This document shows, piece by piece, positions 44,415-53,504 of a stretch of DNA of 64,000 bases. Source of the stretch: Glaciecola sp041380235 (lineage in GTDB: Bacteria > Pseudomonadota > Gammaproteobacteria > Enterobacterales > Alteromonadaceae); assembly GCF_041380235.1 (NCBI RefSeq), contig NZ_JBGIYY010000010.1, forward strand, positions 1 through 64,000, written 5' to 3'. The position numbers and the translations under genes are program-made. The notes under the pieces were generated by a model. It did no database searches, was not told the DNA's origin, and saw only the letters and a program-made list of their open reading frames with translations. Within the stretch, counting starts at the first letter, position 1; every line of letters begins with the position of its first letter.

Positions 44415-46175
44415 ATGTCCACTATGCAAAACCCTGCCGATAGCCATTCTCAGAGCACTCAGCTGAACATCGCGCTCGGCCATGCCTCCATCAGAGGCGT
44501 TAAAGCAATTAACGAAGATGCTGTGGCATCGCATATTCCAGAGCAGCAACATGCTTTAGTTTCAAAGGGCATTGCCATTGCAATAGCAGACGGTGTAAGC
44601 AGTGCTGAGGCAGGGCAAGAAGCAAGCGAATACGCCGTTTCACACTTTATAGAGGAATATTACTTATCTCCAGATACTTGGTCGGTAAAACATGCTGGAC
44701 AAAAAACACTTTCAGCTATTAACCTAAATTTATTTAAAAAAAGCCATGTTTTTACCCATCAAGAGAAAGGCTATTTGTGCACATTTAGCGCGCTGGTGAT
44801 CAAATCTCAAACCGCGCACTTTTTCCATGCTGGTGACTCTCGCATTTACCGGCTAAGAGACGGGGAGTTGACGCAGTTAACTCGTGACCATGCAATAAAC
44901 ATTGGTGGCGGTAAAAACATATTAGCTAGGGCTGTTGGCATGGATAACGTGCTGCAAGTGGATTATGGCAAGTCTCCCGTAGAAGTGGGCGATGTGCTGC
45001 TGTTAACCACCGATGGCGTACATGATTTTGTGAGCCCTGCAGCATTAATTGACATATTGAGTCAAACAAATCCGCCACAGGTGCAGTGTGACCAAATCAT
45101 AGAAATTGCTCAGGCAACCCATAGTGACGACAATATTAGTTGTGCTATTGCTAAGGTTGTGCAACTTCCTCAGGAGAGCCGTGACGATTTTAGTAATAAG
45201 CTTACTCGCCTACCATTTCCGCCAGACCTCGAACCGGGCATGACGCTAGACGGATATAGGATTGAAAAAGCACTATTTGCGAGCACCAGAAGCCAAGTTT
45301 ATCTGGTGACCGACCTTGAAACAAACACACAAATAGTGATGAAAACACCGTCGTTGAACTTTGAAGATGATATTCACTATATCGATAGGTTCATTCAAGA
45401 GGAGTGGATTGGTAAACGTATAAATCATAACTTTGTCGTTAAAATAATTACGCAGAACCGTCCTCGCTCGTGCTTATACTATCTAATGGAGTACGTTCCT
45501 GGAAAATCCCTTGATAAGTGGATGCTTGCTAATCCCTTGCCAACGCCGAAAAAAGCAATCACCTTGGTTAAGCAAATCGCAGAGGCCTTAGCGGCGTTTC
45601 ATGATGCTGAGACCATCCATCAAGATTTAAAACCTGCCAACATTATGGTTGACGATGCCATGCACATAAAATTAATCGATTTTGGCTCCGTTTTTGTAGC
45701 CGGTATCGCTGAAATTTTTATTCCGATTGAACATCAAGGCGCACTTGGCACTGCAACGTACTCCGACCCTTATTACATACAGGGTCAAAACACTGGAATT
45801 CAGGGAGATATTTACTCTTTAGCCACCATCACTTACGAACTATTCACTGGCGAGTTGCCCTATGGCGATAAAATTGAGCAGTCCGTTAATGCTAACGACT
45901 TTGATAAGCTTCGTTATACTTCTGCAAGTTATCACAATCCGATTATTCCAATATGGTTTGATCGCGCGCTTGAGAAAGGCACCACGTTAATTCAAGCCAA
46001 TCGCTATCGTTCGTTAACAGACTTTATTAACGATATCACTCGTCCTAATCCACAGTTTCTGAAAGATGATCCTACGATCAAAAGCAGTAAAGGCTTATTA
46101 TTTTGGCAACTTATGTCGGGTTTTTGGGTTGTGTTGCTGTTAATCGTAATCGTGTTGTTTTCAACTACCACGTAA
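44415..46175 (+). CDS. Bifunctional PP2C phosphatase / Ser-Thr kinase fusion
   Basis: 586 residues. PP2C-type phosphatase at ~1-250 with GVKAINEDAV, IADGVSSAEAG, TTDGVHDF and DDNISC, the metal-binding aspartates. Protein-kinase domain at ~275-545: Lys in VMKTP, catalytic loop IHQDLKPANIM (HQD instead of HRD) and IDFGS. The glycine-rich loop is poor (KALFASTRSQVYLV). A C-terminal membrane segment (~560-583) anchors it with both enzymes in the cytoplasm. Downstream of a NarK carrier, it may tune nitrate uptake. Confidence 0.88.
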   Translation: MSTMQNPADSHSQSTQLNIALGHASIRGVKAINEDAVASHIPEQQHALVSKGIAIAIADGVSSAEAGQEASEYAVSHFIEEYYLSPDTWSVKHAGQKTLSAINLNLFKKSHVFTHQEKGYLCTFSALVIKSQTAHFFHAGDSRIYRLRDGELTQLTRDHAINIGGGKNILARAVGMDNVLQVDYGKSPVEVGDVLLLTTDGVHDFVSPAALIDILSQTNPPQVQCDQIIEIAQATHSDDNISCAIAKVVQLPQESRDDFSNKLTRLPFPPDLEPGMTLDGYRIEKALFASTRSQVYLVTDLETNTQIVMKTPSLNFEDDIHYIDRFIQEEWIGKRINHNFVVKIITQNRPRSCLYYLMEYVPGKSLDKWMLANPLPTPKKAITLVKQIAEALAAFHDAETIHQDLKPANIMVDDAMHIKLIDFGSVFVAGIAEIFIPIEHQGALGTATYSDPYYIQGQNTGIQGDIYSLATITYELFTGELPYGDKIEQSVNANDFDKLRYTSASYHNPIIPIWFDRALEKGTTLIQANRYRSLTDFINDITRPNPQFLKDDPTIKSSKGLLFWQLMSGFWVVLLLIVIVLFSTTT

Positions 46176-46193
46176 CGTTGGGAGCACTGATAC

Positions 46194-46619
46194 ATTAACA
46201 ATCTTATTACTCAATGTTTTAGTGTTGATCATGAAAAAATCGACTTTTTGTTTCGTATGTACCGAAAATATAAACAACATAATCGCTACCAAGCTGCGCT
46301 TCTTTTCGAAAAGTTTAGTGAGCAGTTGCAACAACATATTGCTTGGGAGGAAGATTTATTGTTTCCCGCCTGTGAAATTAGCGCTCAATCGAAGCATGAT
46401 GACAATATCCTCCTGTTATATCAGGAACACCAACAAATCATAAATAAAGTCGAGAGCATTAGGCAACACCTCATTGCTCATACTGATTGCGAGGCTCTCG
46501 AACAAGAGTTATCAGAGTTAATGCTATTGCATAATGAAAAAGAAGAACACGTTTTGTATGAGCAATGTGATCGCGCAATTGACGAAGCAAGATGTATGGA
46601 AATTTTCTTAGATATGTAG
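46194..46619 (+). CDS. Hemerythrin-domain protein (non-canonical start)
   Basis: About 141 residues if read from ATT 46194 (GGGAG 9 nt upstream). The first in-frame conventional start is TTG 46248, but that would cut off SVDHEKIDFLFR, which carries the first ligand His of the hemerythrin fold. Remaining ligands: QQHIAWEEDLLFP, LYQEHQQI and LMLLHNEKEEHVLYEQCD. Expected to bind a di-iron site and sense or bind O2 or NO. Either an ATT start or a mutated start codon. Follows the kinase fusion by 18 bp. Confidence 0.7.
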   Translation: MNNLITQCFSVDHEKIDFLFRMYRKYKQHNRYQAALLFEKFSEQLQQHIAWEEDLLFPACEISAQSKHDDNILLLYQEHQQIINKVESIRQHLIAHTDCEALEQELSELMLLHNEKEEHVLYEQCDRAIDEARCMEIFLDM

Positions 46620-46648
46620 TTCGCGCCGCAGATGTTTTAGACGCGAAC
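46619..46648. terminator. Hairpin between convergent genes
   Basis: GTTCGCG (46619-46625) pairs with CGCGAAC (46642-46648). It lies between the hemerythrin gene and the convergent gene at 46657. No T-run, so only a weak terminator. Confidence 0.35.
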
Positions 46649-46656
46649 AGAGAGCG

Positions 46657-47049
46657 TTAGCTAGCAATCAACTCTATAGGATTTTCCTCCCTATCAAAGA
46701 CCACGTATTTACGAATATTGCTACCCGTCATAACGTCATTGGTCATTTTATCTAAATATGTTTGCGCCTCATCACTCGTTGGGGGTGTGCGCATCTGACC
46801 ACTTAGACTGGCGATAAATACAAAATCCCACTCTTTGTTAATTGAATCCGCCTCTTTCACTAAAGCCTCAAATGTTGATAGTTCATCAGGTAACTTGTCT
46901 ACCACCATGGTTGGCTCGATTGTTCCTTTTTGATCATCTCGTTTTTTACTTTTCTTTGTTGCTTGTGCTGAAGCAAATAAAAACAGTAATCGCTGGGGAT
47001 CAGGTTGTTCATTTGCCATGGAAAGCAAATCGCTAAACATTGATATCAT
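46657..47049 (-). CDS. Conserved hypothetical (often mislabelled RNR alpha-like)
   Basis: 130 residues, no signal peptide or membrane segment. MFSDLLSMANEQPDPQRLLFLF, then PTMVVDKLPDELSTFEALVKEAD and WDFVFIASLSGQ, resemble a small proteobacterial family with no known activity that databases sometimes call ribonucleotide reductase subunit alpha; I see no RNR motif. Stands alone between the hemerythrin and moeB. The 220 bp upstream hold no gene. Confidence 0.7.
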   Translation of the reverse strand: MISMFSDLLSMANEQPDPQRLLFLFASAQATKKSKKRDDQKGTIEPTMVVDKLPDELSTFEALVKEADSINKEWDFVFIASLSGQMRTPPTSDEAQTYLDKMTNDVMTGSNIRKYVVFDREENPIELIAS

Positions 47050-47269
47050 CGTAATTCCGTAAACATATAAAGACTATGCTTTACGTTACGCTATCTTACA
47101 TATTTTGTGAATGACAAGGAGTGGGTATGTTTGTACCTATTTTGAGGTACACAGGAAAGTGTTATACAGGCGATAAAACGTCTGCGCGATAACAAATGCT
47201 AACATCAAGGGGCAAAGCAATGGCCAATCAGTCGTTTAGCAAACTCATTTTGGAACGACACCATATTCA

Positions 47270-48022
47270 TTATGCATCGCATACTTTGCATCCAATGGCC
47301 TTTGGTACTTTTAGCTTCACCCATTGCGCTTGCATGGCGTCAAACATAAGTAACGAGTTGATGAGCACATCACCATAATCACTCAAGATTTTTATCGCCT
47401 CTAAAGCTTGCATGTTACCGATAATGCCCACTATCGGAGACATCACGCCTGCCTCATGACAACTCAACTGTTGCTCATTAAAGAATTGGCTAAAACATTG
47501 GTAACATGCTGTCTTTTTAGCGGGCAAAACACAAAACAGTTGCCCCTCCATACGAATGGCCGCACCTGATACCAAAGGCACTTTTGATGAATAACACTGC
47601 TGATTAAGGCTTTGTCGCGTTTCAAGATTATCCGTGCAGTCTAATACAACGTCGTGTTTTTGAATTTCCCTTATTAACGCTTCATCACGCAAGCGCTCGC
47701 ATATCGCTACTACTCGACTTTCTGGATGTTTTTGGGTCAACAAATCTCTCGCGGCTTTCGCTTTGTACAAACCAATGTCTTGCTCACAATACAAAATTTG
47801 CCGAGGCAAGTTATGCACCTCAATTTTATCATCATCCACCAGTGTAATATTACCTACGCCACTAGCGGTTAGATACTGAGCTACAGCGCATCCTAAGCCA
47901 CCCGCACCGATAATTAACGCACGCGATGATAGCAATTTTAGTTGTTTATCGATATCGAAGTTGGGTAGCATAATTTGGCGAGCAAACTTCATGGCTTGCT
48001 TATGTGTAAGTTCTTTTTTCAA
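47270..48022 (-). CDS. moeB: Molybdopterin-synthase adenylyltransferase
   Basis: 250 residues. Activates the MoaD C-terminus. ATP-binding IIGAGGLGCAVAQYLTASG (~37-55), DDDKIEVHNLPRQILY (~61-76), DCTDNLETRQ and the second Arg/Asn region are intact. Zinc cysteines: CYQC (~170) and CKVC near the C-terminus. Monocistronic, minus strand. A second, N-terminally deleted copy lies at 54324-54652 (roughly 65% identity over the shared part, by eye). Confidence 0.92.
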   Translation of the reverse strand: MKKELTHKQAMKFARQIMLPNFDIDKQLKLLSSRALIIGAGGLGCAVAQYLTASGVGNITLVDDDKIEVHNLPRQILYCEQDIGLYKAKAARDLLTQKHPESRVVAICERLRDEALIREIQKHDVVLDCTDNLETRQSLNQQCYSSKVPLVSGAAIRMEGQLFCVLPAKKTACYQCFSQFFNEQQLSCHEAGVMSPIVGIIGNMQALEAIKILSDYGDVLINSLLMFDAMQAQWVKLKVPKAIGCKVCDA

Positions 48023-48160
48023 TGGCTTTGTGTTTCCTCTTTGACCCTAAAATAAGGCGTCAGCGTCAGATCTGCTTAAACTTAACGGTATTACAGTTTG
48101 CGAATATTGTGAGAAAAATTTGGTGATACATGTTAAGTAACCTGAGAGTCATTTAATCAA

Positions 48161-48352
48161 ATGAACGACAAGCTCGTTCCAAGATCATATCTTTCAACAA
48201 ACACCAAACACCAAACACCAAACACCAAGAAGTTAGTCGAATTGTTTTGCGATGTCGATGATTTTTGTGAAGTATTTGTTCATCACTAGCAATTACTTAA
48301 AGACAGCCTCCAAGTGCGTAAAAGTGACTGACGAATATCAGTGAGTGAATAA
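48161..48352 (+). pseudogene. IS982-like transposase N-terminal remnant
   Basis: The frame from ATG 48161 reads KKLVELFCDVDDFCEVF, then two stops, with QLLKDSLQVRKSD and RISVSE after the first. This matches the N-terminus of IS982 transposases (KLVELFCDVDDFCxxF ... RLSVSEIMTI). A 7-bp tandem repeat AAACACC, four copies at 48199-48226, sits just before it and replaces the normal start. Only ~60 codons survive. Confidence 0.6.
48199..48226. repeat. Four tandem copies of AAACACC
   Basis: Perfect 7-bp unit repeated four times inside the IS982-like remnant. Possibly a slippage product. Confidence 0.8.
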
Positions 48353-48692
48353 ATAATAAACCCACTCTAGCTCGGTTACATCGAAAATTTAGACCGGCAA
48401 TAAATGAGAATGCCGGGATTCATAAAATTCGCACATAAGCCAATAGTGCTGTGATCCCATTACTTAAGTTCATCGCTCGACTACACATGTTATTTTCAAA
48501 TCCTTGCTAGGAGTTGAAATTAGCAAGTTAAGTGTCTAGAAAATTTGCAGCGGAACAAGTTGCTGGAACTTGCTCTGGCTGCTAGCCCGAACATCAGCCT
48601 TACTTACAAATTAATGGTTACTCACGGTGCAATGCACTAACCCCTCAACAATATTGCGAGATTAGCTTTTACCTAGGCGGTGTAAGCTCTCA
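48353..48692. other. Non-coding 340 bp downstream of TonB receptor
   Basis: No gene. A small hairpin CCGGCA (48394-48399) and TGCCGG (48411-48416) is the only visible structure; it may help terminate the receptor transcript. Confidence 0.35.
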
Positions 48693-50762
48693 CTAAAATC
48701 GATAATTTACGCCAATTTCAAAAGAACGCTCAGGTCCAACATAAATACCTTGTCGCAAGCCGGTGATGTAGCGTTTATTAGTTAGGTTTTTGACTGCGCC
48801 GAATAGCTTCATTTTCTTATTAACGGCATACCGCGCGGTGACATCTAACAAGGTGTAAGCAGGCAACAAGCCACCCCAAATACCACCCGCTGCATCGTCA
48901 GGTATGTCTTCTGTGTTGTTAGCATCCCCATATTGTTCGCCGCGGTGGTGGACGGTAAATGCGCCGCTCAAGTTATCACTTTCATAACTTAACGCAACAT
49001 TAGCAATCACTCTTGGTGCGTAAGGCAGTCTGTTTCCGCTATTTTCTCCTGTTTTAAATTCTGAAGTAGGAATAAACGTAGCGTTAGTATCAATATAAAA
49101 TCCGCTCCCGATATCATAGGCTAACAGCAATTCCATCCCTAAATGTTCAGTTTCACCGCCGTTTGACTGAGACAAATTGGGGTCGCTATTACCCGTTACT
49201 ACTTGATTGCTAAAGTCCATTACAAAAGCCGCTGCTTCGTAAGTAATGGCGCCCTGCTTTCCTCTGAGTCCCAGCTCATAATTAGTTGAACGCTCTCCAT
49301 CTAAGTTTTGATCGCTCAGTCCGTCAAGTGCTACACCGTTTGAAGCGGGCGACAAAGCGCGGTAAACACCACCATAAATCTGTGTTGAATCGTTTACGTC
49401 GTAAGTTGCGCCAATGCCGGGTAGGATTTCGGTGTTACTGGTGGTTGCAGCTGCACTATCGTTGGTTAGTATTATTCTTTTTTGCTCATAGGACTCCACT
49501 CTCAGGCCCGGTGTAAGAGCAAAAGCATCGCTTAATTGAATACGACTTTGGGCATATCCGGCATAGCTTTGCGCTGAATCAATACGGTGGCGGTCATTTG
49601 TTCCTGTGCGATCGGAGCTGCGCAGCGCACGAATGCGAGTGTCGTTCGACTCCTCATCCATGAAACGTAAACCAAATTCACTGTTGGCTTCTAAATCCAA
49701 AAGACTGTGCTCTAAAGTCAAGCGAGTTTCTATTCCAACCCGCTCAAACGAACGATTATTACCCGTTAAACTGTCGGTATATACCCATTTATTGGCCTCA
49801 TTTGATGCATTCATATCAACACTGTAACGCCAATAATCTCGGCTCACGTCACTCCAATAAACAAGGGTGTTTAGGGTTGCGTCGTCAGACAATGACCATT
49901 CGTGATTAATATCAAATGCTGTGCGTTCAGTTAAATAATGATCGTCTGGCGCAGGGTTGTAGTCTTCTCCCGCCTCATAGTCCGCAAGCAATAATCCACG
50001 ATAAGAGATATTTGCGTCATTTTCATGATGCGATAGTTTAATGCCTAGCTTTTGATGATTATCAAAAATAACCCCGGCTTTAGCCATTACATCGGTCATA
50101 TTATAGCCTTTATCCATAAAGCCATCGCTGCTAGCTCGCGTTGCCACAACACCAGCAAAAGCATCTTCGGCGTCGTTTTTGCCACCGGCTTCTACATTAA
50201 TTTCTCGCAAATTAAAGGAGCCAGTACGGCCAGTAAGGATGACACCATCATCCGGAGTTTTGGTTTTATAATTCACCACCCCGCCTATGGTAGATGGGCC
50301 ATAGCGGAGAGAAGCTGAGCCCTTTAGTACTTCAATTTGACTTACACGCTGAATACGGGGGTTAAAATAACGGTCGTTACCAATAAAAAGACCCGGTGCA
50401 ACGGGCACACCATCTTCTAACAGTAGAGACTTAGATTCACTTGCTGAAAGACCCCGGATTCCAAAGTTAGACACTATGGCCGTTTCTTCTTCACTTTTGA
50501 TATTCACACCAGGAATACGTCGTAAAACATCTTCTGTCGACAAGGGTTGAATTCTGTCAATTTGCTCTTGATTGATAATAACAACGCTACCCGTTTGTTT
50601 TAGAAGAACGGGATTACTGTCGCCCATTACACGAATAACCTCAATTGCAGGCATTATTTTATCGCCCCCGTCTCCCACATCTGGCGTTTGTTGAGCTAGG
50701 GAACTGAAAGATAGTAGTGCGATTGAAACTGACAAAGATAAGCGCGTGAGCTCAAGTTGCAT
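48693..50762 (-). CDS. TonB-dependent receptor, FecA/siderophore type
   Basis: 689 residues. Signal peptide (~1-23), plug domain (~45-165) with EDVLRRIPGVNIKSEEE and GIRGLSASESKSLLLEDGVP, followed by a 22-strand barrel ending FEIGVNYRF. The TonB-box-like IEVIRV lies at ~41-46. Plug features such as PSTIGGVVNYKTKTP fit ferric-siderophore or ferric-citrate receptors. A near-consensus Fur box 61-79 bp upstream supports iron uptake. Ligand unknown. Confidence 0.88.
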   Translation of the reverse strand: MQLELTRLSLSVSIALLSFSSLAQQTPDVGDGGDKIMPAIEVIRVMGDSNPVLLKQTGSVVIINQEQIDRIQPLSTEDVLRRIPGVNIKSEEETAIVSNFGIRGLSASESKSLLLEDGVPVAPGLFIGNDRYFNPRIQRVSQIEVLKGSASLRYGPSTIGGVVNYKTKTPDDGVILTGRTGSFNLREINVEAGGKNDAEDAFAGVVATRASSDGFMDKGYNMTDVMAKAGVIFDNHQKLGIKLSHHENDANISYRGLLLADYEAGEDYNPAPDDHYLTERTAFDINHEWSLSDDATLNTLVYWSDVSRDYWRYSVDMNASNEANKWVYTDSLTGNNRSFERVGIETRLTLEHSLLDLEANSEFGLRFMDEESNDTRIRALRSSDRTGTNDRHRIDSAQSYAGYAQSRIQLSDAFALTPGLRVESYEQKRIILTNDSAAATTSNTEILPGIGATYDVNDSTQIYGGVYRALSPASNGVALDGLSDQNLDGERSTNYELGLRGKQGAITYEAAAFVMDFSNQVVTGNSDPNLSQSNGGETEHLGMELLLAYDIGSGFYIDTNATFIPTSEFKTGENSGNRLPYAPRVIANVALSYESDNLSGAFTVHHRGEQYGDANNTEDIPDDAAGGIWGGLLPAYTLLDVTARYAVNKKMKLFGAVKNLTNKRYITGLRQGIYVGPERSFEIGVNYRF

Positions 50763-50822
50763 AATAAAGATACCTTGATGAGTAGTGAAATGGTATAGAA
50801 AGACTTTGTTGATATGCTATAT

Positions 50823-50841
50823 GATAATGAGAATCACTATC
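50823..50841. promoter_or_regulatory. Fur box of TonB receptor
   Basis: GATAATGAGAATCACTATC matches the 19-bp Fur consensus at 17 positions and lies directly upstream of the receptor start. Confidence 0.85.
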
Positions 50842-50886
50842 ATTTGCAAGTTAATGTCTAGCCAGTCTCGCGATTACTGATAATTT

Positions 50887-51440
50887 ATGAAAATTAGAAT
50901 ATCAGCAAGAACGAGTGCTATGTATTGCTCTTGCCATAAATGTTTCTTGTTGTATTTGCCGGTAGCTGGCTTATTAGGTCTTCAGCATTGCTTGAAGACT
51001 ATCTTGATATGTTTGGCGATGCCTCTATATACACTTTGTCATTGTTCGTATTGCATCGCAGCTAGCGATTACGAGCAGGAGCAGGGCTTGTAAAAGATAT
51101 CTTCATGTTGATATTTGGGCTTGTCGTTATCATTGAAGTGGTCGCAGGATTATTCTAGGAGTTCAGCCGGAGTCAGGCTGGAAGAGAAGCGTAGCCCTGT
51201 TAGCACTTACTGCTAATACAGTATGTTTCCTATTCCTGCTTCGTCATCGTAGTGACCATTTAAATATGCGATCAACTTGCCAATGTATAAGGAATGACCT
51301 CATCGCAAATATTAGCGTAGTTATTGCTGCGGTCTTAGTCGCTAATACGGGCACGTTTTGGCTAGACATTTTGGTAGGCCTGGCCCAGTCATCACAAGAT
51401 TGTTTTTATCTTTTACTTTCAGCTGCCCACTGAAACATAG
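50887..51440 (+). pseudogene. Cation diffusion facilitator (CDF) transporter, decayed
   Basis: Recognisable pieces over several frames: LEDYLDMFGDASIYTLSLFV (~50988-51045; family ADSLDMLGDAxVYxLSLYV). Next are VKDIFMLIFGLVVIIEVVAG (~51085-51150) and then RHRSDHLNMRSTCQCIRNDL, followed by IANISVVIAAVLV and FWLDILVGL (~51230-51390). The expected metal-site His/Asp are partly present, but stops (for example after VLHRS) and frameshifts break the frame. A dead metal-efflux gene. 51441-51672 holds nothing recognisable. Confidence 0.7.
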
Positions 51441-51672
51441 CGAGGTTAGCTAAAGTCATCGGGTCATGCCCACGGATGGTAAAAAATGGGAAAGTGAATT
51501 TAATCGCTTTATACTTTAAACTATCTATGGTTGTGACTCATCGCACTGTAAACTACGATATTGTAAGTCGTAGGAGGCATTCCGCTCACCGACTTAAATG
51601 ATGAACTTCTCGTGTTGACGCGCTCGCCTCAAACGGTTGACGTGTCATCAAGAAGCACCGTTGACTGAGTGC

Positions 51673-52809
51673 TCAAATCGCTTTAAACAGAGCAAATATT
51701 TGGTCGCCTATCTTGATTTGCATATCAATAAACGATCTTTTTGAAATAAGCGCACGCAAGGCTTGTCCATTCACGCTCAGCTTGATCATCACACCACTTG
51801 GTAAATATTCTCCTCCAGAGCCAACATCATGGATACTAGCAACCTCCCCTCGAATACAATTTAACATGCTAGTTTGCGTGGGTTTATCGTAGGAAAGACT
51901 GATTCGATTTGCGTCTATGACAAAACTTGTGAGTATGGATTTATCTGAGGCGTTCATCTTTTCTATTTGCGTTTGTGCGCTACGCCTTATAAATATTGTT
52001 TGCGCGTCTGCTGCATCAACAGCCAGCAACTGCCATATTTGCAAGTGCGCATCAAGCGCGTCATCTTGAAGATATTTCAGATCTAATACCGAAAACAAGC
52101 TCTCTGAGTAAGCTTGTATTTTACTGTCACTCAAAAGCATCATATCCAGTGCAGTATTGACGTCGGCTTGCAATACAAAGCAGCCCTCTTGCAGTACCCA
52201 AATATGCTTGCATAACAAGGCGAGCTCTTTCAACGAATGGCTAACCAAAATAAACCGCAAGTCATATTGATGTTTTAGTCTTTTAATCAATTCAATAAAG
52301 TATAGACGAGCTGACCAATCTAAGGCTGAGAACGCTTCATCAAGTAAGAGCAGTTTTTTGCCCGACAATAGAGCTCGCGCAAATATCACTCTTTGCCTCT
52401 CCCCGCTCGAGAGTGCCGCAATTGGCTGCGCCAGTAAATGCTCTATTGCGCAAAGATGTATCACCTCGTCAATATCTAAGCAGCGCTGTGACGCGGATAG
52501 GCTATGCTTTACAACAAGTGTTAGGTTTGCCAGCACATCAATATGATCAAATAAAACGCTATCTGCGCCAACATAGACACAGGGATTATTCGCGGCAGCA
52601 ATATTTGAGTAAGTGATAGCATCTAATTCAATTCGATATGCGGTGTCCGAAGTCAGTCCAGCTATAGCTTTTAAAAAGCTTGTTTTACCGGTTCCCGACT
52701 TGCCAAACACTCCTAAAATACCAGCATCAAGTGCATATGAGGTGTTCACCTTAAAATGAATGTCATCTTTTGCATACCGCTTTATGCGGTAATCTAGCTC
52801 AAGCTTCAT
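51673..52809 (-). CDS. modC: Molybdate ABC transporter ATPase
   Basis: 378 residues. Walker A GKSGTGKTS (~36-44), signature LSSGERQRVIFARALL (~134-149), Walker B LLLLDEAFSALD and the switch His in LVSHS. The C-terminal ~90 residues form a TOBE/MOP domain (SIHDVGSGGEYLPSGVMIKL) that binds molybdate. Energises ModB. Overlaps modB by 4 bp; last gene of the operon. Confidence 0.92.
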   Translation of the reverse strand: MKLELDYRIKRYAKDDIHFKVNTSYALDAGILGVFGKSGTGKTSFLKAIAGLTSDTAYRIELDAITYSNIAAANNPCVYVGADSVLFDHIDVLANLTLVVKHSLSASQRCLDIDEVIHLCAIEHLLAQPIAALSSGERQRVIFARALLSGKKLLLLDEAFSALDWSARLYFIELIKRLKHQYDLRFILVSHSLKELALLCKHIWVLQEGCFVLQADVNTALDMMLLSDSKIQAYSESLFSVLDLKYLQDDALDAHLQIWQLLAVDAADAQTIFIRRSAQTQIEKMNASDKSILTSFVIDANRISLSYDKPTQTSMLNCIRGEVASIHDVGSGGEYLPSGVMIKLSVNGQALRALISKRSFIDMQIKIGDQIFALFKAI

Positions 52810-53504
52810 CTATCACTTCCTATGCCTAGCGGCAAGGCCGAACGATTGAATTTATATAGCAAGGTCAGGCTCACAACACTTATCACTAGTAGTGTGAGGG
52901 ATAGCGCATGAGCATCTTCATATTGCAAAGACTCTACATGGTTAAAAAGCGCAATTGATACCACCTGCGTTTCAGAGGGGATATTTCCTCCAATCATTAA
53001 AATAAGCCCAAACTCGCCCAATGTATGAGCAAAGCCCAATGTGGCAGCGCTTAATATACTGGCTTTGGTCATCGGCAGAATAATAAAGATAAAACGCTTT
53101 AAACGCCCTATGCCAAGGGTACTAGCGCTTAGTTGAGCATTTCCAGCTAATTGGGAAAACGCTGCTAGCATAGGCTGCACGACAAAAGGCAAAGAATAAA
53201 TAATTGAGCCAAACAATATACCGCTAAAACTAAAGACAAATTGTTCACCTACCATACTGATCCACAGCTTGCCCATCCACGATTGAGGTGAAAACGCAGT
53301 CAGTAGATAAAAGCCCAAAACCGTAGGCGGTAACACTAAGGGCAAGGCAATCAATGCTTCAAAGAAGGGCTTGAACATCCCTTTATATTTTGCCAGCCAC
53401 CATGCTAACGGTAAGCCAATTATCAATAATATTATGACCGTAAAAAAGGCGAGTTTTAGGGTTAGGGCAATGGCGGGCCAATCATTGTACAAGCTCTCTA
53501 TCAT
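52806..53504 (-). CDS. modB: Molybdate ABC transporter permease
   Basis: 232 residues with five or six membrane segments. The EAA-loop is STLGIGRLKRFIFIILPMTK, and PLVLPPTVLGFYLL (~74-87) is highly typical of ModB. Overlaps modA and modC by 4 bp each. Confidence 0.93.
   Translation of the reverse strand: MIESLYNDWPAIALTLKLAFFTVIILLIIGLPLAWWLAKYKGMFKPFFEALIALPLVLPPTVLGFYLLTAFSPQSWMGKLWISMVGEQFVFSFSGILFGSIIYSLPFVVQPMLAAFSQLAGNAQLSASTLGIGRLKRFIFIILPMTKASILSAATLGFAHTLGEFGLILMIGGNIPSETQVVSIALFNHVESLQYEDAHALSLTLLVISVVSLTLLYKFNRSALPLGIGSDR

Noticed and set aside
48719..49827. Plus-strand ORFs inside the FecA-like receptor
   Set aside because: Antisense shadows of a strongly supported gene.
50887..51093. 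68-residue plus-strand ORF
   Set aside because: It is one frame of the decayed CDF transporter; the family motifs lie in a neighbouring frame.
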